Notes: generated by a model not told the origin, from the sequence alone. A stretch of 25,000 nt of DNA from Mesostigma viride (GCA_009746045.1 RPFO01000418.1:1608333-1633332); one strand, 5' to 3'. Positions 17,801 through 25,000 are shown, counted from the first letter of the stretch. Numbers and translations: made by a program.

Positions 17801-20800
17801 TGGTAGCAACGCGCCAACTCCAGGCAGTTGCGAAACCGCATGCTAGTGGCAAAGAAAGCGAACATCAAGTGGGGATGATGCTACGAATATAGAATAATAC
17901 CAAGGCTACTACTAACATAGAACTAAACATTTGCTTTTTATGAGATATTGTGGCCAGAAGGAAAGCATGTCTTACCAAACCACAGCTTGTAACGGTTGAC
18001 AGGTACAAGAAAACACACTGCTGTTCGTACGGTGCGATATTTGGAATGCTACTCTACGGACGGCTCGCCACCGCTGCTTAGGATGCGAAAGGCAAGCAGA
18101 GAATCCAGGGGTGATTTGCAGCAAGCCCACATGCAGTCTCTACTATCATGTAGAAACGTGGGCCCTGTCAAGCGGTGCAAACGCAGGCTATATCCTATAC
18201 ATATTACAGTGTAAGAGTCTTCTAAAGTATGCTAGTGCTCGCCATGGTATGATTGTCTTTAATAGTACGATAGTACTTGTTACAGTACGAGAGTACTTGT
18301 TACAATGTGATAGTCTTCTATAGTTTCATAGTACTTTTTATAGTGAGGTTGACACAAGGCACCAGCCACGAACAATACTCCACAGCCGGTCCTCCACCAT
18401 GTCCAGGAAGGAACAGCGGAACCAATCAAGCGATGCATGATATACTATAGGCTATAGGCTGTACTGGCTATATCACATACTATAGACTATACGCTAAAAT
18501 GGCTATATCACATACTATAGGCTATACGCTAAAATGGCTATATCATATACTACAGGCTATAGTATATACTGGATATATCATATACTATAGGCTATAGTAT
18601 ATACTGGCTATATCACATACTATAGGCTTTAGTATATGCTGGCTATATCCTATACTATAGGCTATAGTATATACTGGCTATATCCTATACTATAGGCTAT
18701 AGTATATACTGGCTATATCCTATACTATAGGCTATAGTATATACTGGCTATATCCTATACTATAGGCTATAGTATATACTGGCTATATCCTATACTATAG
18801 GCTATAGTATATACTGGCTATATCATATACTATTCCAGGTACACATATTTTATTGTTTAGGTGGTATTTGGTAGTTAGCCACGTACTCCAGAGCCGGTCG
18901 TCCATCGTGTTCAGAAGCACGCTGGCGGAGCCGATCGAACGATGCGCGATGCCACAGCGGTGCACCTTGGCCAGCGCGTCCAGCGTCTGGTACATGAGCG
19001 ACTGGAGCGGCATCAAGTTTGAGGGGAGACAGGCCATGGGTGGCATACATATATAAGCACATAAACAAGCACGCCACATCTCTAAGCACATAAACAAGCA
19101 CGCCATGTATATTTATTGAGAATGTTACGTTTAAAAAGCGTGCCATATACAAGCACATGAACAAGCACGGCACATACAAGCATATAGTAGCACATGCAAG
19201 CATGGCATCAGCAAGGCGGTGGACCGCTGCACCTTGTGGCTCGTCCACCCAGTGTTGGTACTCGGGCGCCTGGAACGAAGGTTCACACGGAAGGGGGGGG
19301 GGGGGGGGGGGGGTCACAGCAGCTTGACAGTCCACACTGTTTGTGTGTGGGCGAACCTTCTGGCAAGTGACCACATACGTACCTTTAGGAAGCGGAAGCG
19401 GTGGTAGTTCTCCTGCACCTTGAAGGGGAAGAAGATCTCGAAACCACCGCGCGGGCCCCGCTCCTGCTCCACACTAGGGTAATCGGCCATGGTCATTAGG
19501 CCCGTCCATGGCTGGACCTGTGGGACAGGTAGGGGGGGAGAGTGGTTGGGAAAGAGGGGGGGGGGGGGGGGGGGGGAAGAGGGGGAGAAAGAGGGGGGGA
19601 TAAGGGGGGAAAGAGGTGGGGAAGAAGGTGGGGAAGGAGGAAGAGAAGGAGGTGGGCAAAAGGGGGAGGGGAGGGAGATGGGGAGAGTGGTGAGGGAAAG
19701 AGGTGGGGAGAGTGGTTGGGAAGGAGGGGGGAAAGGGGGGGGGGGGGGAAAGAGGGGGGAAAGAGGGGGGAATGAGGAAGGTTGATAGGAGGAATTACTG
19801 CTGCATGTGGGGGTTAAGCCAGTCCCCAAACGAGAAGGGAATCCATAATCCATGCTATGTGTTGAATATGGGGTATCCCATAGAGACAGGAAAGCGCAAA
19901 AAGGGCCTGTCCCCTCGAGACTAATTTTCTGTAAAAACAAGGATTTCTGTGAAAAAAATTGGCATCTTGTTGGGAACAAGGATTTCTGTAAAAAAATGGG
20001 CATCTTGTTGGAAACAAGGATTTCTGTAAAAAAATGGGCATCTTGTTGGAAACAAGGATTTCTGTAAAAAAATTGGCATCTTGTTGGAAACAAGGATTTC
20101 TGTAAAAAAATTGGCATCTTGTTGGAAACAAGGATTTCTGTAAAAAAACGGGCATCTTGTTGGAAACAAGGATTTCTGTAAAAAAACGGGCATCTTGTTG
20201 GACATCATTAACTGCACTTTCAGGTAAAATGAGCCAGCGGGAAACTTGAAGGAAGCCCAAGGGATAACGTTTCCAATCATCTGAAGCATAACCAACCAGC
20301 CCCCCCTGGTGATGAAACACAACCACCCAACGTGAAGGGACATCGGTGATCGGTCCCATATCAAAGCCACTGAACACCGCTGTGCTGACACACCGCCCAC
20401 CCAAAACAAAGTAACCGATATCCCATGCATTTAACAAGCGATTCTTGCATGCGTCGGACATCGGAAGCACCGCCGTTGGTGGCGCGTCAAACCACAAGAA
20501 TCGGCGGGGGGGGCTCAACGAGATCTCAAGTACACTTTGTATACTTAGGCTGTCGGTCCAATAAGGATTTCGGTCCAATTAAGTAGAATACAGTACCCAG
20601 GTGCAGGCCTGGTGTGGCATATGGAGGTTGACGCGGAAAACCTGCTGTGGCCCATAGACACAACGAGTGCTGATTCATGAGGACGTGGTGCATGTCAGAG
20701 AGCTGACGTGCAGTTCAAAATTACGCGTCAGATGTCTGATGTGCGAGGTAAAACTTCGGATGCGTCAGACACTGATGCATGCGGCATATTACTAAAAACA

Positions 20801-23800
20801 CTGCGAACACCCCTCTGATGACACACCACCCATCCACCCGCATGAAATAAGCACTTCACCCAGGGTGGACGGCTGGACGCACCACCCACCACCCCACTCA
20901 AAACAGAAGAAGTGAGCATCTCCGCCAGGTGACACACCAACCATCCACCAAATGGAATAAGCATCTTCCCCTCTGGACGCACCACCCAGAGGCTGACATT
21001 CTCCTTCATGGCATCCGTCACGGCGCCGTCCCCCCCCTCCCCCTCCAGGTCGATGCCCAGGGACTCGAAGCAGCCCAGTACGGCCACCATGGGGAGAGCT
21101 ATCTCGCCAGGTGTCGTGCGCGAGGGCTCCATCACCTCCAGGATCTTGTCATAGCTGGGAAAGGTGAGTTAGGGAGCAGGAACAAATCAATAACATATTA
21201 TTAATTATGGCGATGTGCAGCCTCTAGGATCTTGTCGTCGCTGGGGAAGGTGAGTTAGGGAGCAGCAACAAATCTATAACATATCACTAATTATGGCGAT
21301 GTGCAGCCTCTGGGATCTTGTCTTGGCTGGGGAAGGTGGAATAGACATCGACGCACTAACGCGTCCCCCGCGTACGCCTTGGCCTCGCTCTTGTTTATGA
21401 GGATTAAGGATCAAAAGTGACCAACGCACACCTTGGTCACTTTTTTGCATACCAAGAAGATCACTCCTTGCTTTTGAGAGGCATGGAGTAACCCACTCAC
21501 GTTTTCACCCCAATTGTGCCTGATGCGTTGGATTAAACCATGTGTGAGGTAACCCACTCACGTTTTCACCTCATTCTTGCCAAGGTCTCTCACGCGCGCG
21601 GTGTACTCCTTGAGGAGAACGCGCTGTTCGGGCGGGGCGTACGGTTGCCTGCGCCACCACACACAGGAATCAAGGCAATTCCACACAAAGGCATGTGTGA
21701 ACTACCGACATGAGGTAAAGCCACACAAAACGGTCAAGGCAGTCAGCAAGTCATGTTCATGTAGTGGTAAATATAATTATGTATCCTAGTATGACTAGGT
21801 TGCCTGCGCCAGCACACAACAACTCAGGCCATTCCTAGTCATATACGTGAGTTATAAACACGAGTTTGCATGTGTTATCAAACAATGACAACTGGTCTAT
21901 TTACCCAATGGGATCACAGAGTAACTAGCAACATATATACTAGTATAAACTTATGTAAACACTTTCAACTTGATGTGCGTAGTCATTGTAATTTACGCAC
22001 AAGGTTCATTAACAAATAGCAGTGTACCTTTCTTGAAATACAAAAGAATAACCAACATTCGCGGTTAAAGCTGAATGGTCACAGTGTCATCGGCATGAGA
22101 AAGAACGACCATCGGATCGACATGAGGAGGAAGGAGAAGGAGAAGGAGAAGGAGAAGGAGAAGGAGAAGGAGGAGGAGAAGGAGAAGGAGAAGGAGAAGG
22201 AGAAGGAGAAGGAGAAGGAGAAGGAGAAGGAGAAGGAGAAGGAGAAGGAGAAGGAGAAGGAGAAGGAGAAGGAGAAGGAGAAGGAGAAGGAGAAGGAGAA
22301 GGAGACGGAGAAGGAGAAGGAGAAGGAGAAGGAGGAGGAGGAGGAGGAGGAGAAGGAGAAGGAGAAGGAGAAGGAGAAGGAGGAGGAGGAGGAGAAGGAG
22401 AAGGAGAAGGAGAAGGAGAAGGAGAAGGAGAAGGAGGAGGAGGAGGAGGAGGAGGAGGAGGAGGAGGAGGAGGAGGAGGAGGAGGAGGAGGAGGAGGAGG
22501 AGGAGGAGGAGGAGGAGGAGGAGGAGGAGGAGGAGGAGGAGGAGGAGGAGGAGGAGGAGGAGGAGGAGGAGGAGGAGGAGGAGGAGGAGGAGGAGGAGGA
22601 GGAGGAGGAGGAGGAGGAGGAGGAGGAGGAGGAGGAGGAGGGAGGAGGAGGAGGAGGAGGAGGAGGAGGAGGAGGAGGAGGAGGAGGAGGAGGAGGAGGA
22701 GGAGGAGGAGGAGGAGGAGGAGGAGGAGGAGGAGGAGGAGGAGGAGGAGGAGGAGGAGGAGGAGGAGGAGGAGGAGGAGGAGGAGGAGGAGGAGGAGGAG
22801 GCGAGGCGGAGGCGGAGGCGGAGGCGGAGGCGGAGGCGGAGGCGGAGGCGGAGGCGGAGGCGGAGGCGGAGGCGGAGGCGGAGGCGGAGGCGGAGGCGGA
22901 GGCGGAGGCGGAGGCGGAGGCGGAGGCGGAGGCGGAGGCGGAGGCGGAGGCGGAGGCGGAGGCGGAGGCGGAGGCGGAGGCGGAGGCGGAGGCGGAGGCG
23001 GAGGCGGAGGCGGAGGCGGAGGCGGAGGCGGAGGCGGAGGCGGAGGCGGAGGCGGAGGCGGAGGCGGAGGCGGAGGCGGAGGCGGAGGCGGAGGCGGAGG
23101 CGGAGGCGGAGGCGGAGGCGGAGGCGGAGGCGGAGGCGGAGGCGGAGGCGGAGGCGGAGGCGGAGGCGGAGGCGGAGGCGGAGGAGGAGGCGGAGGCGGA
23201 GGCGGAGGCGGAGGCGGAGGCAGAGGCGGCGGAGGCGGCGGAGGCGGCAGAGGCGGAGGAGGCGGAGGAGGAGGAGGCGGCGGAGGCGGAGGAGGCGGAG
23301 GAGGAGGAGGAGGAGGAGGAGGAGGAGGAGGAGGAGGAGGAGGAGGAGGAGGAGGAGGAGGAGGAGGAGGAGGAGGAGGAGGAGGAGGAGGAGGAGGAGG
23401 AGGAGGAGGAGGAGGAGGAGGAGGAGGAGGAGGAGGAGGAGGAGGAGGAGGAGGAGGAGGAGGAGGAGGAGGAGGAGGAGGAGGAGGAGGAGGAGGAGAC
23501 ATAATAAGTAATATTCATATAAAGATAGAATGAAGAAGAAGAATGACAATAATACGCAGAAGAAGAGAATAAGAAGAAGAGGACCTTGTAATGTGTGCGA
23601 GGTGAGAACATGCCATCTGAAGAGGGCAAAAAGTGTGAACAGGGCAAAAGGCAAACTAAACCGAGTTATGACAAACACGGTTGAGCAAAGCTGGAGCAAA
23701 CAGGCATAGTGCGAAACTCGGCCTTGGCGTGTGTAGACAAAAGGAGGAGCTTGTGGCGGTAGCGTGGTGGTGGTGGTGGTGGTGGTGGTGGTGGTGGTGG

Positions 23801-25000
23801 TGGTGGTGGTGGTGGTGGTGGTGGTGGTGGTGGTGGTGGTGGTGGTGGTGGTGGTGGTGGTGGTGGTGGTGGTGGTGGTGGTGGTGGTGGTGGTGGTGGT
23901 GGTGGTGGTGGTGGTGGTGGTGGTGGTGGTGGTGGTGGTGGTGGTGGTGGTGGTGGTGGTGGTGGTGGTGGTGGTGGTGGTGGTGGTGGTGGTGGTGGTG
24001 GTGGTGGTGGTGGTGGTGGTGGTGGTGGTGGTGGTGGTGGTGGTGGTGGTAGCATGATGGTGGGCTGTGAACAACATGACACTAAAAACCAACAACTGCA
24101 TTACACCATAACACCTATAACAAGGGGCCGCCCTCGCAAAGCCTAAATAAGAATGGCAAACACACATGCAACCCTGGACGTGCAACAAACATAACAATAC
24201 TATTATACACATTACTATTTATATTACTGACATGATTATTAATTCATAACTCAGCTACCAGATGCTTTGCATTTCTTGACGATATGAGAGATTGCTGGAG
24301 TCAATCCTCAGAATGTTCAGGTAGATGGTTTGCGGATTGTAAGGGAACGACATGGGGAGGCTACGCAAGTGGTGATGGGTAGGAGGATTCTAGAACCTCA
24401 GTGGCAATGATGGCACGTGGGAGCACGGGGCAAAACAGGAAGGAGCGAGAAAGGAGAGAGGACAACGCATCTCATGACCCATATCGCCCTGCCGACTGGC
24501 ATTAGCTTTACAGTGGTATGAGGAAACGAGCCTGGAAGTTTAACACCGGCGAATGACATGCAGAAGGGAAATCCCCCCTCATTTATCTAGCTAGGAATTC
24601 AGAGAGCAACCTGGGGTGCCCTGGGACGCTGACACCTGGGATACCCCACCCTGCGGTGCTTGCAAAAAATGTTCTGAGGGAGGACAACTGACCGCACTAC
24701 ACCGGTCCCGATGCACTGGGTGCACTGTATTAGGGCTCTGCAACTGTTGCAATAAGTAGCATACTGTTGACCGTATTCCCACCGCCGGCCTCACCTGGAC
24801 TCGTATCATGCGAGGTGTATTGGCAAGGGGGAGGTATGATGGTCACGGTCGCTACTATCGGCTGTAGGGGTCCCCTACCGCCGGCCTCACCGGGACTCGT
24901 GTCGTGCAACTCCACAGCTGTTGCAAGCGTACCGTATCTCCAACGACATGGCCTCACCTGGACTCATATCGTGCGAGGTAAAAGTTCACGGCCGCCCCCG
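14721..25000 (-). CDS. Kinase-fold protein, predicted pseudokinase (10 exons seen, 5' end outside window)
   Basis: Ten minus-strand exons join into 352 residues plus TAG: 24958-25000 (partial), 21562-21648, 20986-21154, 19383-19517, about 19225-19269, 18887-19001, 17360-17412, 16509-16588, 15515-15680 and 14721-14888. All junctions but the one after exon 5 are phase-consistent with GT-AG borders. In order the protein shows beta-3 (AAVNFYLARY), alphaC-like LLKEYTARV, beta-4 VAVLGCFES, a linker and beta-5/hinge NVSLWVQPWTG, alphaE and catalytic loop VHRCGIAHRSIGSASVLL, metal-binding segment LTNFGLS, alphaF DVRVLGLAFMELVLSAL, and alphaI WALLDSMINKKMTAQELL. Lys (VAIK), Asp (HRD) and Asp (DFG) are replaced by Asn, Ser and Asn, so phosphotransfer is unlikely. 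The hinge and C-lobe resemble chloroplast STN-type kinases in layout (weak inference). The glycine loop and any transit peptide lie beyond 25000. Confidence 0.8.
15405..15470 (-). repeat. Decayed copy of exon-9 end plus donor
   Basis: ACACCCTCGACCAA and GCAGTAGGAGC (plus strand) repeat, in the same order, the end of exon 9 (15515-15570). The minus-strand reading LVEGVFGGVSCSYCGQ mimics LVEGVFSGDMEEVRSYCTQ with a deletion. A further partial copy (ACCTGCATG) lies near 15365. Confidence 0.75.
15515..15680 (-). CDS. Pseudokinase exon 9 seen (alphaF to alphaG)
   Basis: Acceptor CCCATGCAG and donor ACGCAG|GTACTT. It encodes MEDVRVLGLAFMELVLSALT, then a polar linker and TRLVEGVFSGDMEEVRSYCT plus Q. 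DVRVLGLAFMEL matches the DVWSLGxxxxEL of kinase alphaF. Confidence 0.88.
15962..16105. repeat. 25-bp minisatellite in intron 8
   Basis: About six copies of GCACAAAAGTCGTCAACAA plus AAGGAC/CAGGGC lie between the exons at 15680 and 16509. Confidence 0.92.
16133..16510 (-). repeat. Array carrying five copies of the exon-8 donor
   Basis: ACTCAC (donor GTGAGT on the minus strand) followed by a (C/A)GCAG-like exon remnant occurs at 16503 (real), 16421, 16339, 16217 and 16133. The first three are in an 82-bp tandem unit sharing GATATAAACTACATTC and AATGAGCTATAGTTTA. Confidence 0.88.
16509..16588 (-). CDS. Pseudokinase exon 8 seen (activation segment)
   Basis: Acceptor GGCTTGCAG and donor GCTGCT|GTGAGT. 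It encodes GRAGLDATTLEEFREEDLKG and NLLPAL. Its last CT plus C from the next exon gives Leu. No APE motif is present. Confidence 0.82.
16620..17205. other. Intron 7 remainder, no feature seen
   Basis: Unique sequence between the acceptor of exon 8 and the donor array of exon 7. No additional exon is required, because the flanking phases match. Confidence 0.5.
17206..17375 (-). repeat. Three copies of the exon-7 end plus donor (72-79-bp spacing)
   Basis: TACC.GGGCAATGTCGAC at 17357 (real) recurs as TACCTTGGCAATGTCGAC at 17285 and TACATTGGCAATGTC at 17206. The intronic flank TTTTCCTGT...CCAG is shared between the first two. On the minus strand each repeats GACATTGCC(C/A)AG|GTA. Confidence 0.85.
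17360..17412 (-). CDS. Pseudokinase exon 7 seen (NFG motif)
   Basis: Acceptor GCGTGCAG and donor GCCCAG|GTAACC. It completes a Ser codon with the previous exon and encodes SLRVKLTNFGLSVDIAQ. VKLTDFGLS is the canonical form, so the metal-binding Asp is Asn. Confidence 0.88.
17476..17553. repeat. 39-bp tandem duplication
   Basis: Two adjacent units beginning AGATTTCGCAAGGCAGGTAG, with one mismatch between them. Confidence 0.93.
18366..18440 (-). repeat. Decayed copy of exon 6 including donor
   Basis: On the minus strand ATGCATCGCTTGATTGGTTC ... GAGGACCGGCTGTGGAGTA parallels exon 6 (GCGCATCGTTCGATCGGCTC ... GACGACCGGCTCTGGAGTA). It retains the exon end TGGA|GTA and is separated from the real exon by the 35-bp satellite. 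Confidence 0.8.
18441..18836. repeat. 35-bp satellite in intron 6
   Basis: About eleven units of CTATATCCTATACTATAGGC plus TATAGTATATACTGG. The right-hand units are most homogeneous; the left ones vary (CACATACTATAG, AAAATGGC). The unit is rich in nested TATAG/CTATA palindromes. Confidence 0.95.
18887..19001 (-). CDS. Pseudokinase exon 6 seen (alphaE and catalytic loop)
   Basis: Acceptor GCTCCAG and donor TGGA|GTACGT. It encodes SLMYQTLDALAKVHRCGIAH, then RSIGSASVLLNTMDDRLW. The catalytic loop is HRSIGSAS where an active kinase has HRDxKxxN: Asp, Lys and Asn are all replaced. Confidence 0.88.
19030..19215. repeat. AAGCACATAAACAAGCACGCC degenerate tandem repeat
   Basis: Four to five irregular copies of a roughly 22-35-bp unit centred on CACATAAACAAGCACGCCA lie between exons 5 and 6. 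Confidence 0.8.
19225..19269 (-). CDS. Pseudokinase exon 5 seen (alphaD region, donor uncertain)
   Basis: Acceptor CGTTCCAG lies after a C21 tract. It encodes APEYQHWVDEPQ, optionally plus GAA. Donor CAAG|GTGCAG (end 19233) looks better but would shift frame into the next exon; GCG|GTCCAC (end 19225) keeps phase 0. Confidence 0.5.
19293..19313. repeat. G21 homopolymer (C21 before the exon-5 acceptor)
   Basis: 21 consecutive G lie 23 bp beyond the exon-5 acceptor on the intronic side. On the gene's sense strand it is a C21 polypyrimidine stretch. Confidence 0.95.
19383..19517 (-). CDS. Pseudokinase exon 4 seen (hinge)
   Basis: A 45-codon exon, phase 0 at both ends, between TGTCCCACAG and AAAG|GTACGT. 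It encodes VQPWTGLMTMADYPSVEQER, GPRGGFEIFFPFKVQENYHR and FRFLK. The first part fits a kinase hinge. The GPRGGFEIFFPF insert is not typical. Confidence 0.85.
19529..19785. repeat. G-rich purine tract (GGGGGAAAGAGG-like)
   Basis: About 250 bp of almost pure purine with many G4-G16 runs and GTGGGGA units, directly intronic to the exon-4 acceptor. On the sense strand it is pure C/T. It has strong G-quadruplex or triplex potential. Confidence 0.93.
19937..20202. repeat. 38-bp tandem repeat, seven copies
   Basis: Units ACAAGGATTTCTGTAAAAAA plus ATGGGCATCTTGTTGGAA are almost identical. On the gene's sense strand each contains TTTTTTTACAG, an ideal 3' splice-site string. All three minus frames are open through the array because 38 is not a multiple of 3. 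Confidence 0.95.
20280..20990 (-). repeat. 112-bp duplication carrying the exon-3 donor, plus older copies
   Basis: TGACACACCA(C/A)CCATCCACC starts units at 20817 and 20929. Both contain ATAAGCA and end in GGACGCACCACCC, the sequence at the exon-3 donor. More diverged pieces (ACCACCCAACGTGAAGG, TGACACACCGCCCACCC) occur near 20320-20400. Confidence 0.78.
20986..21154 (-). CDS. Pseudokinase exon 3 seen (beta-4 to beta-5)
   Basis: It follows acceptor TTTCCCAG. It encodes YDKILEVMEPSRTTPGEIAL, then PMVAVLGCFESLGIDLEGEG and TDAMKENVSLW. The donor TGG|GTGGTG is weak but keeps phase 0 with the next exon. Confidence 0.8.
21141..21340 (-). repeat. 86-bp tandem array of exon-3 start plus acceptor (three copies)
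   Basis: GGATCTTGTC at 21141 (exon 3), 21227 and 21313 is each followed by GCTGGG(G)AAGGTG, the minus-strand acceptor. The unit includes 13-20 exon bases and the intronic TTATGGCGATGTGCAGCCTC block. The third unit is truncated. Confidence 0.93.
21488..21569 (-). repeat. 61-bp duplication of the exon-2 donor
   Basis: GTAACCCACTCACGTTTTCACC occurs at the real donor (about 21549-21569) and again 61 bp into the intron (about 21488-21508), so GTGAGT plus the preceding exon bases GGTGAAAAC is duplicated. Confidence 0.92.
21562..21648 (-). CDS. Pseudokinase exon 2 seen (alphaC region)
   Basis: Acceptor GGCGCAG and donor AAAAC|GTGAGT. It encodes QPYAPPEQRVLLKEYTARV and then RDLGKNEVK. The last two bases AC plus C from the next exon make Thr. 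GAG|GTGAAA is a competing donor but breaks the phase. Confidence 0.75.
21795..21835 (-). repeat. Copy of the exon-2 acceptor 155 bp into the intron
   Basis: GGTTGCCTGCGCCAGCACACA repeats GGTTGCCTGCGCCACCACACA at the real acceptor (21644 on). GGCCATTCC matches GGCAATTCC further on. Confidence 0.85.
22128..23498. repeat. Compound (GAGAAG)n / (GAG)n / (GGCGGA)n / (GAG)n array
   Basis: About 1.37 kb of triplet-based repeat: GAGAAG hexamers (22128-22435, with GAG patches), pure GAG (22436-22800, one extra G near 22640), GGCGGA hexamers (22801-23230), a mixed GGC/GGA zone, then pure GAG (23290-23498). It lies inside the large intron of the pseudokinase gene. Long poly-Glu, poly-Ser, poly-Leu and Ala-Glu open frames are artefacts. 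Confidence 0.98.
23765..24051. repeat. (GGT)n microsatellite, about 95 units
   Basis: GTG/GGT triplets run uninterrupted for about 285 bp, in the same intron. The poly-Trp, poly-Val and poly-Thr frames are artefacts. Confidence 0.98.
24060..24780. other. Intron remainder, no feature seen
   Basis: Unique sequence between the GGT array and the donor copies of the edge exon. Phase agreement between the flanking exons means no exon is required here. Confidence 0.45.
24782..24975 (-). repeat. Three copies of the edge-exon end plus donor
   Basis: GGCCTCACCTGGACTC(A/G)TATC at the real donor (24951 on) recurs as GGCCTCACCGGGACTCGTGTC (24884 on) and GGCCTCACCTGGACTCGTATC (24788 on). The copies also share a GTTGCAA...ACCGTAT flank. 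Confidence 0.92.
24958..25000 (-). CDS. Pseudokinase exon 1 seen (partial, beta-3)
   Basis: It encodes GAAVNFYLARYES plus two bases of Arg. The donor is TCCAG|GTGAGG. Phase 2 matches the next exon, giving ESR-QPYAPPEQ. The AAVN segment aligns to VAIK with Asn in place of Lys. It starts outside the window. Confidence 0.65.

Noticed and set aside
18441-18836. 35-bp regular array as a CRISPR
   Set aside because: Units are contiguous with no unique spacers, in a eukaryotic intron; it is a satellite.
19314-20578. Long minus-strand frames through the 38-bp array as protein-coding genes
   Set aside because: Only the 135-nt segment 19383-19517 has coding character and proper splice borders; the rest is repeat and C/T tract.
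22065-24212. Open frame of over 700 codons (poly-Thr, poly-Leu, Leu-Arg) and the other long frames across the triplet arrays
   Set aside because: They are open only because triplet repeats exclude stops. All frames on both strands are open, and the region sits inside an intron with phase-matched flanking exons.
1-25000. tRNA, rRNA or bacterial-type operon features
   Set aside because: I looked for cloverleaf-like B-box strings, rRNA-like blocks and ribosome-binding sites and saw none I could support by eye.

Overview
This looks like nuclear DNA of a green alga. I base that on a plant-type (group X) ATP-phosphofructokinase with a transit-peptide-like N terminus, a plant-style GDSL esterase start, GT-AG introns with matching phases, a decayed non-LTR retrotransposon and very heavy simple-sequence DNA. 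A prasinophyte with a repeat-rich genome, such as a Pyramimonadales alga, is my best guess. It is only a guess from sequence character. No prokaryotic gene organisation is visible.

Layout. 71-440 is an (AGGCG)n array. About 1284-1721 (minus) holds the first two exons of a secreted GDSL esterase/lipase. 1722-4812 has no recognisable gene; it carries a compound tetranucleotide microsatellite and a dispersed repeat. 5005-9071 (minus) is a two-exon 6-phosphofructokinase gene with a 2.27-kb intron, preceded at 9072-9640 by a putative promoter containing CACGTG boxes. 9640-14720 is intergenic: a 102-110-bp tandem repeat, a broken LINE reverse transcriptase (minus) ending in a (CATC)n tail and flanked by direct repeats, and further copies of the dispersed repeat. 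14721-25000 (minus) is the 3' part of a kinase-fold gene with at least ten exons, running off the right edge. Its introns hold nearly all the remaining repeats, including about 1.4 kb of (GGA)n/(GGCGGA)n and 0.29 kb of (GGT)n.

The kinase-like gene reads as a pseudokinase. The beta-3 Lys, the HRD Asp and the DFG Asp all appear replaced (AAVN, HRS, NFG), while the fold-defining segments (alphaE, alphaF, alphaI) remain. The exons were assembled by hand from splice sites. All but one of the junctions are phase-consistent without forcing, and together they encode 352 residues plus a stop.

The most striking observation is shared by both spliced genes. Most introns contain tandem, decayed copies of the adjoining exon edge together with its splice site. 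The repeat units (about 60-155 bp) start inside the exon, cross the GT or AG, and continue into the intron. I count this at roughly nine or ten of the splice sites, plus once beyond the PFK stop codon. It suggests that introns here grow by repeated duplication across exon-intron borders, leaving rows of decoy donors or acceptors. The genes show no operon-like relationship; GDSL, PFK and pseudokinase are merely co-oriented.
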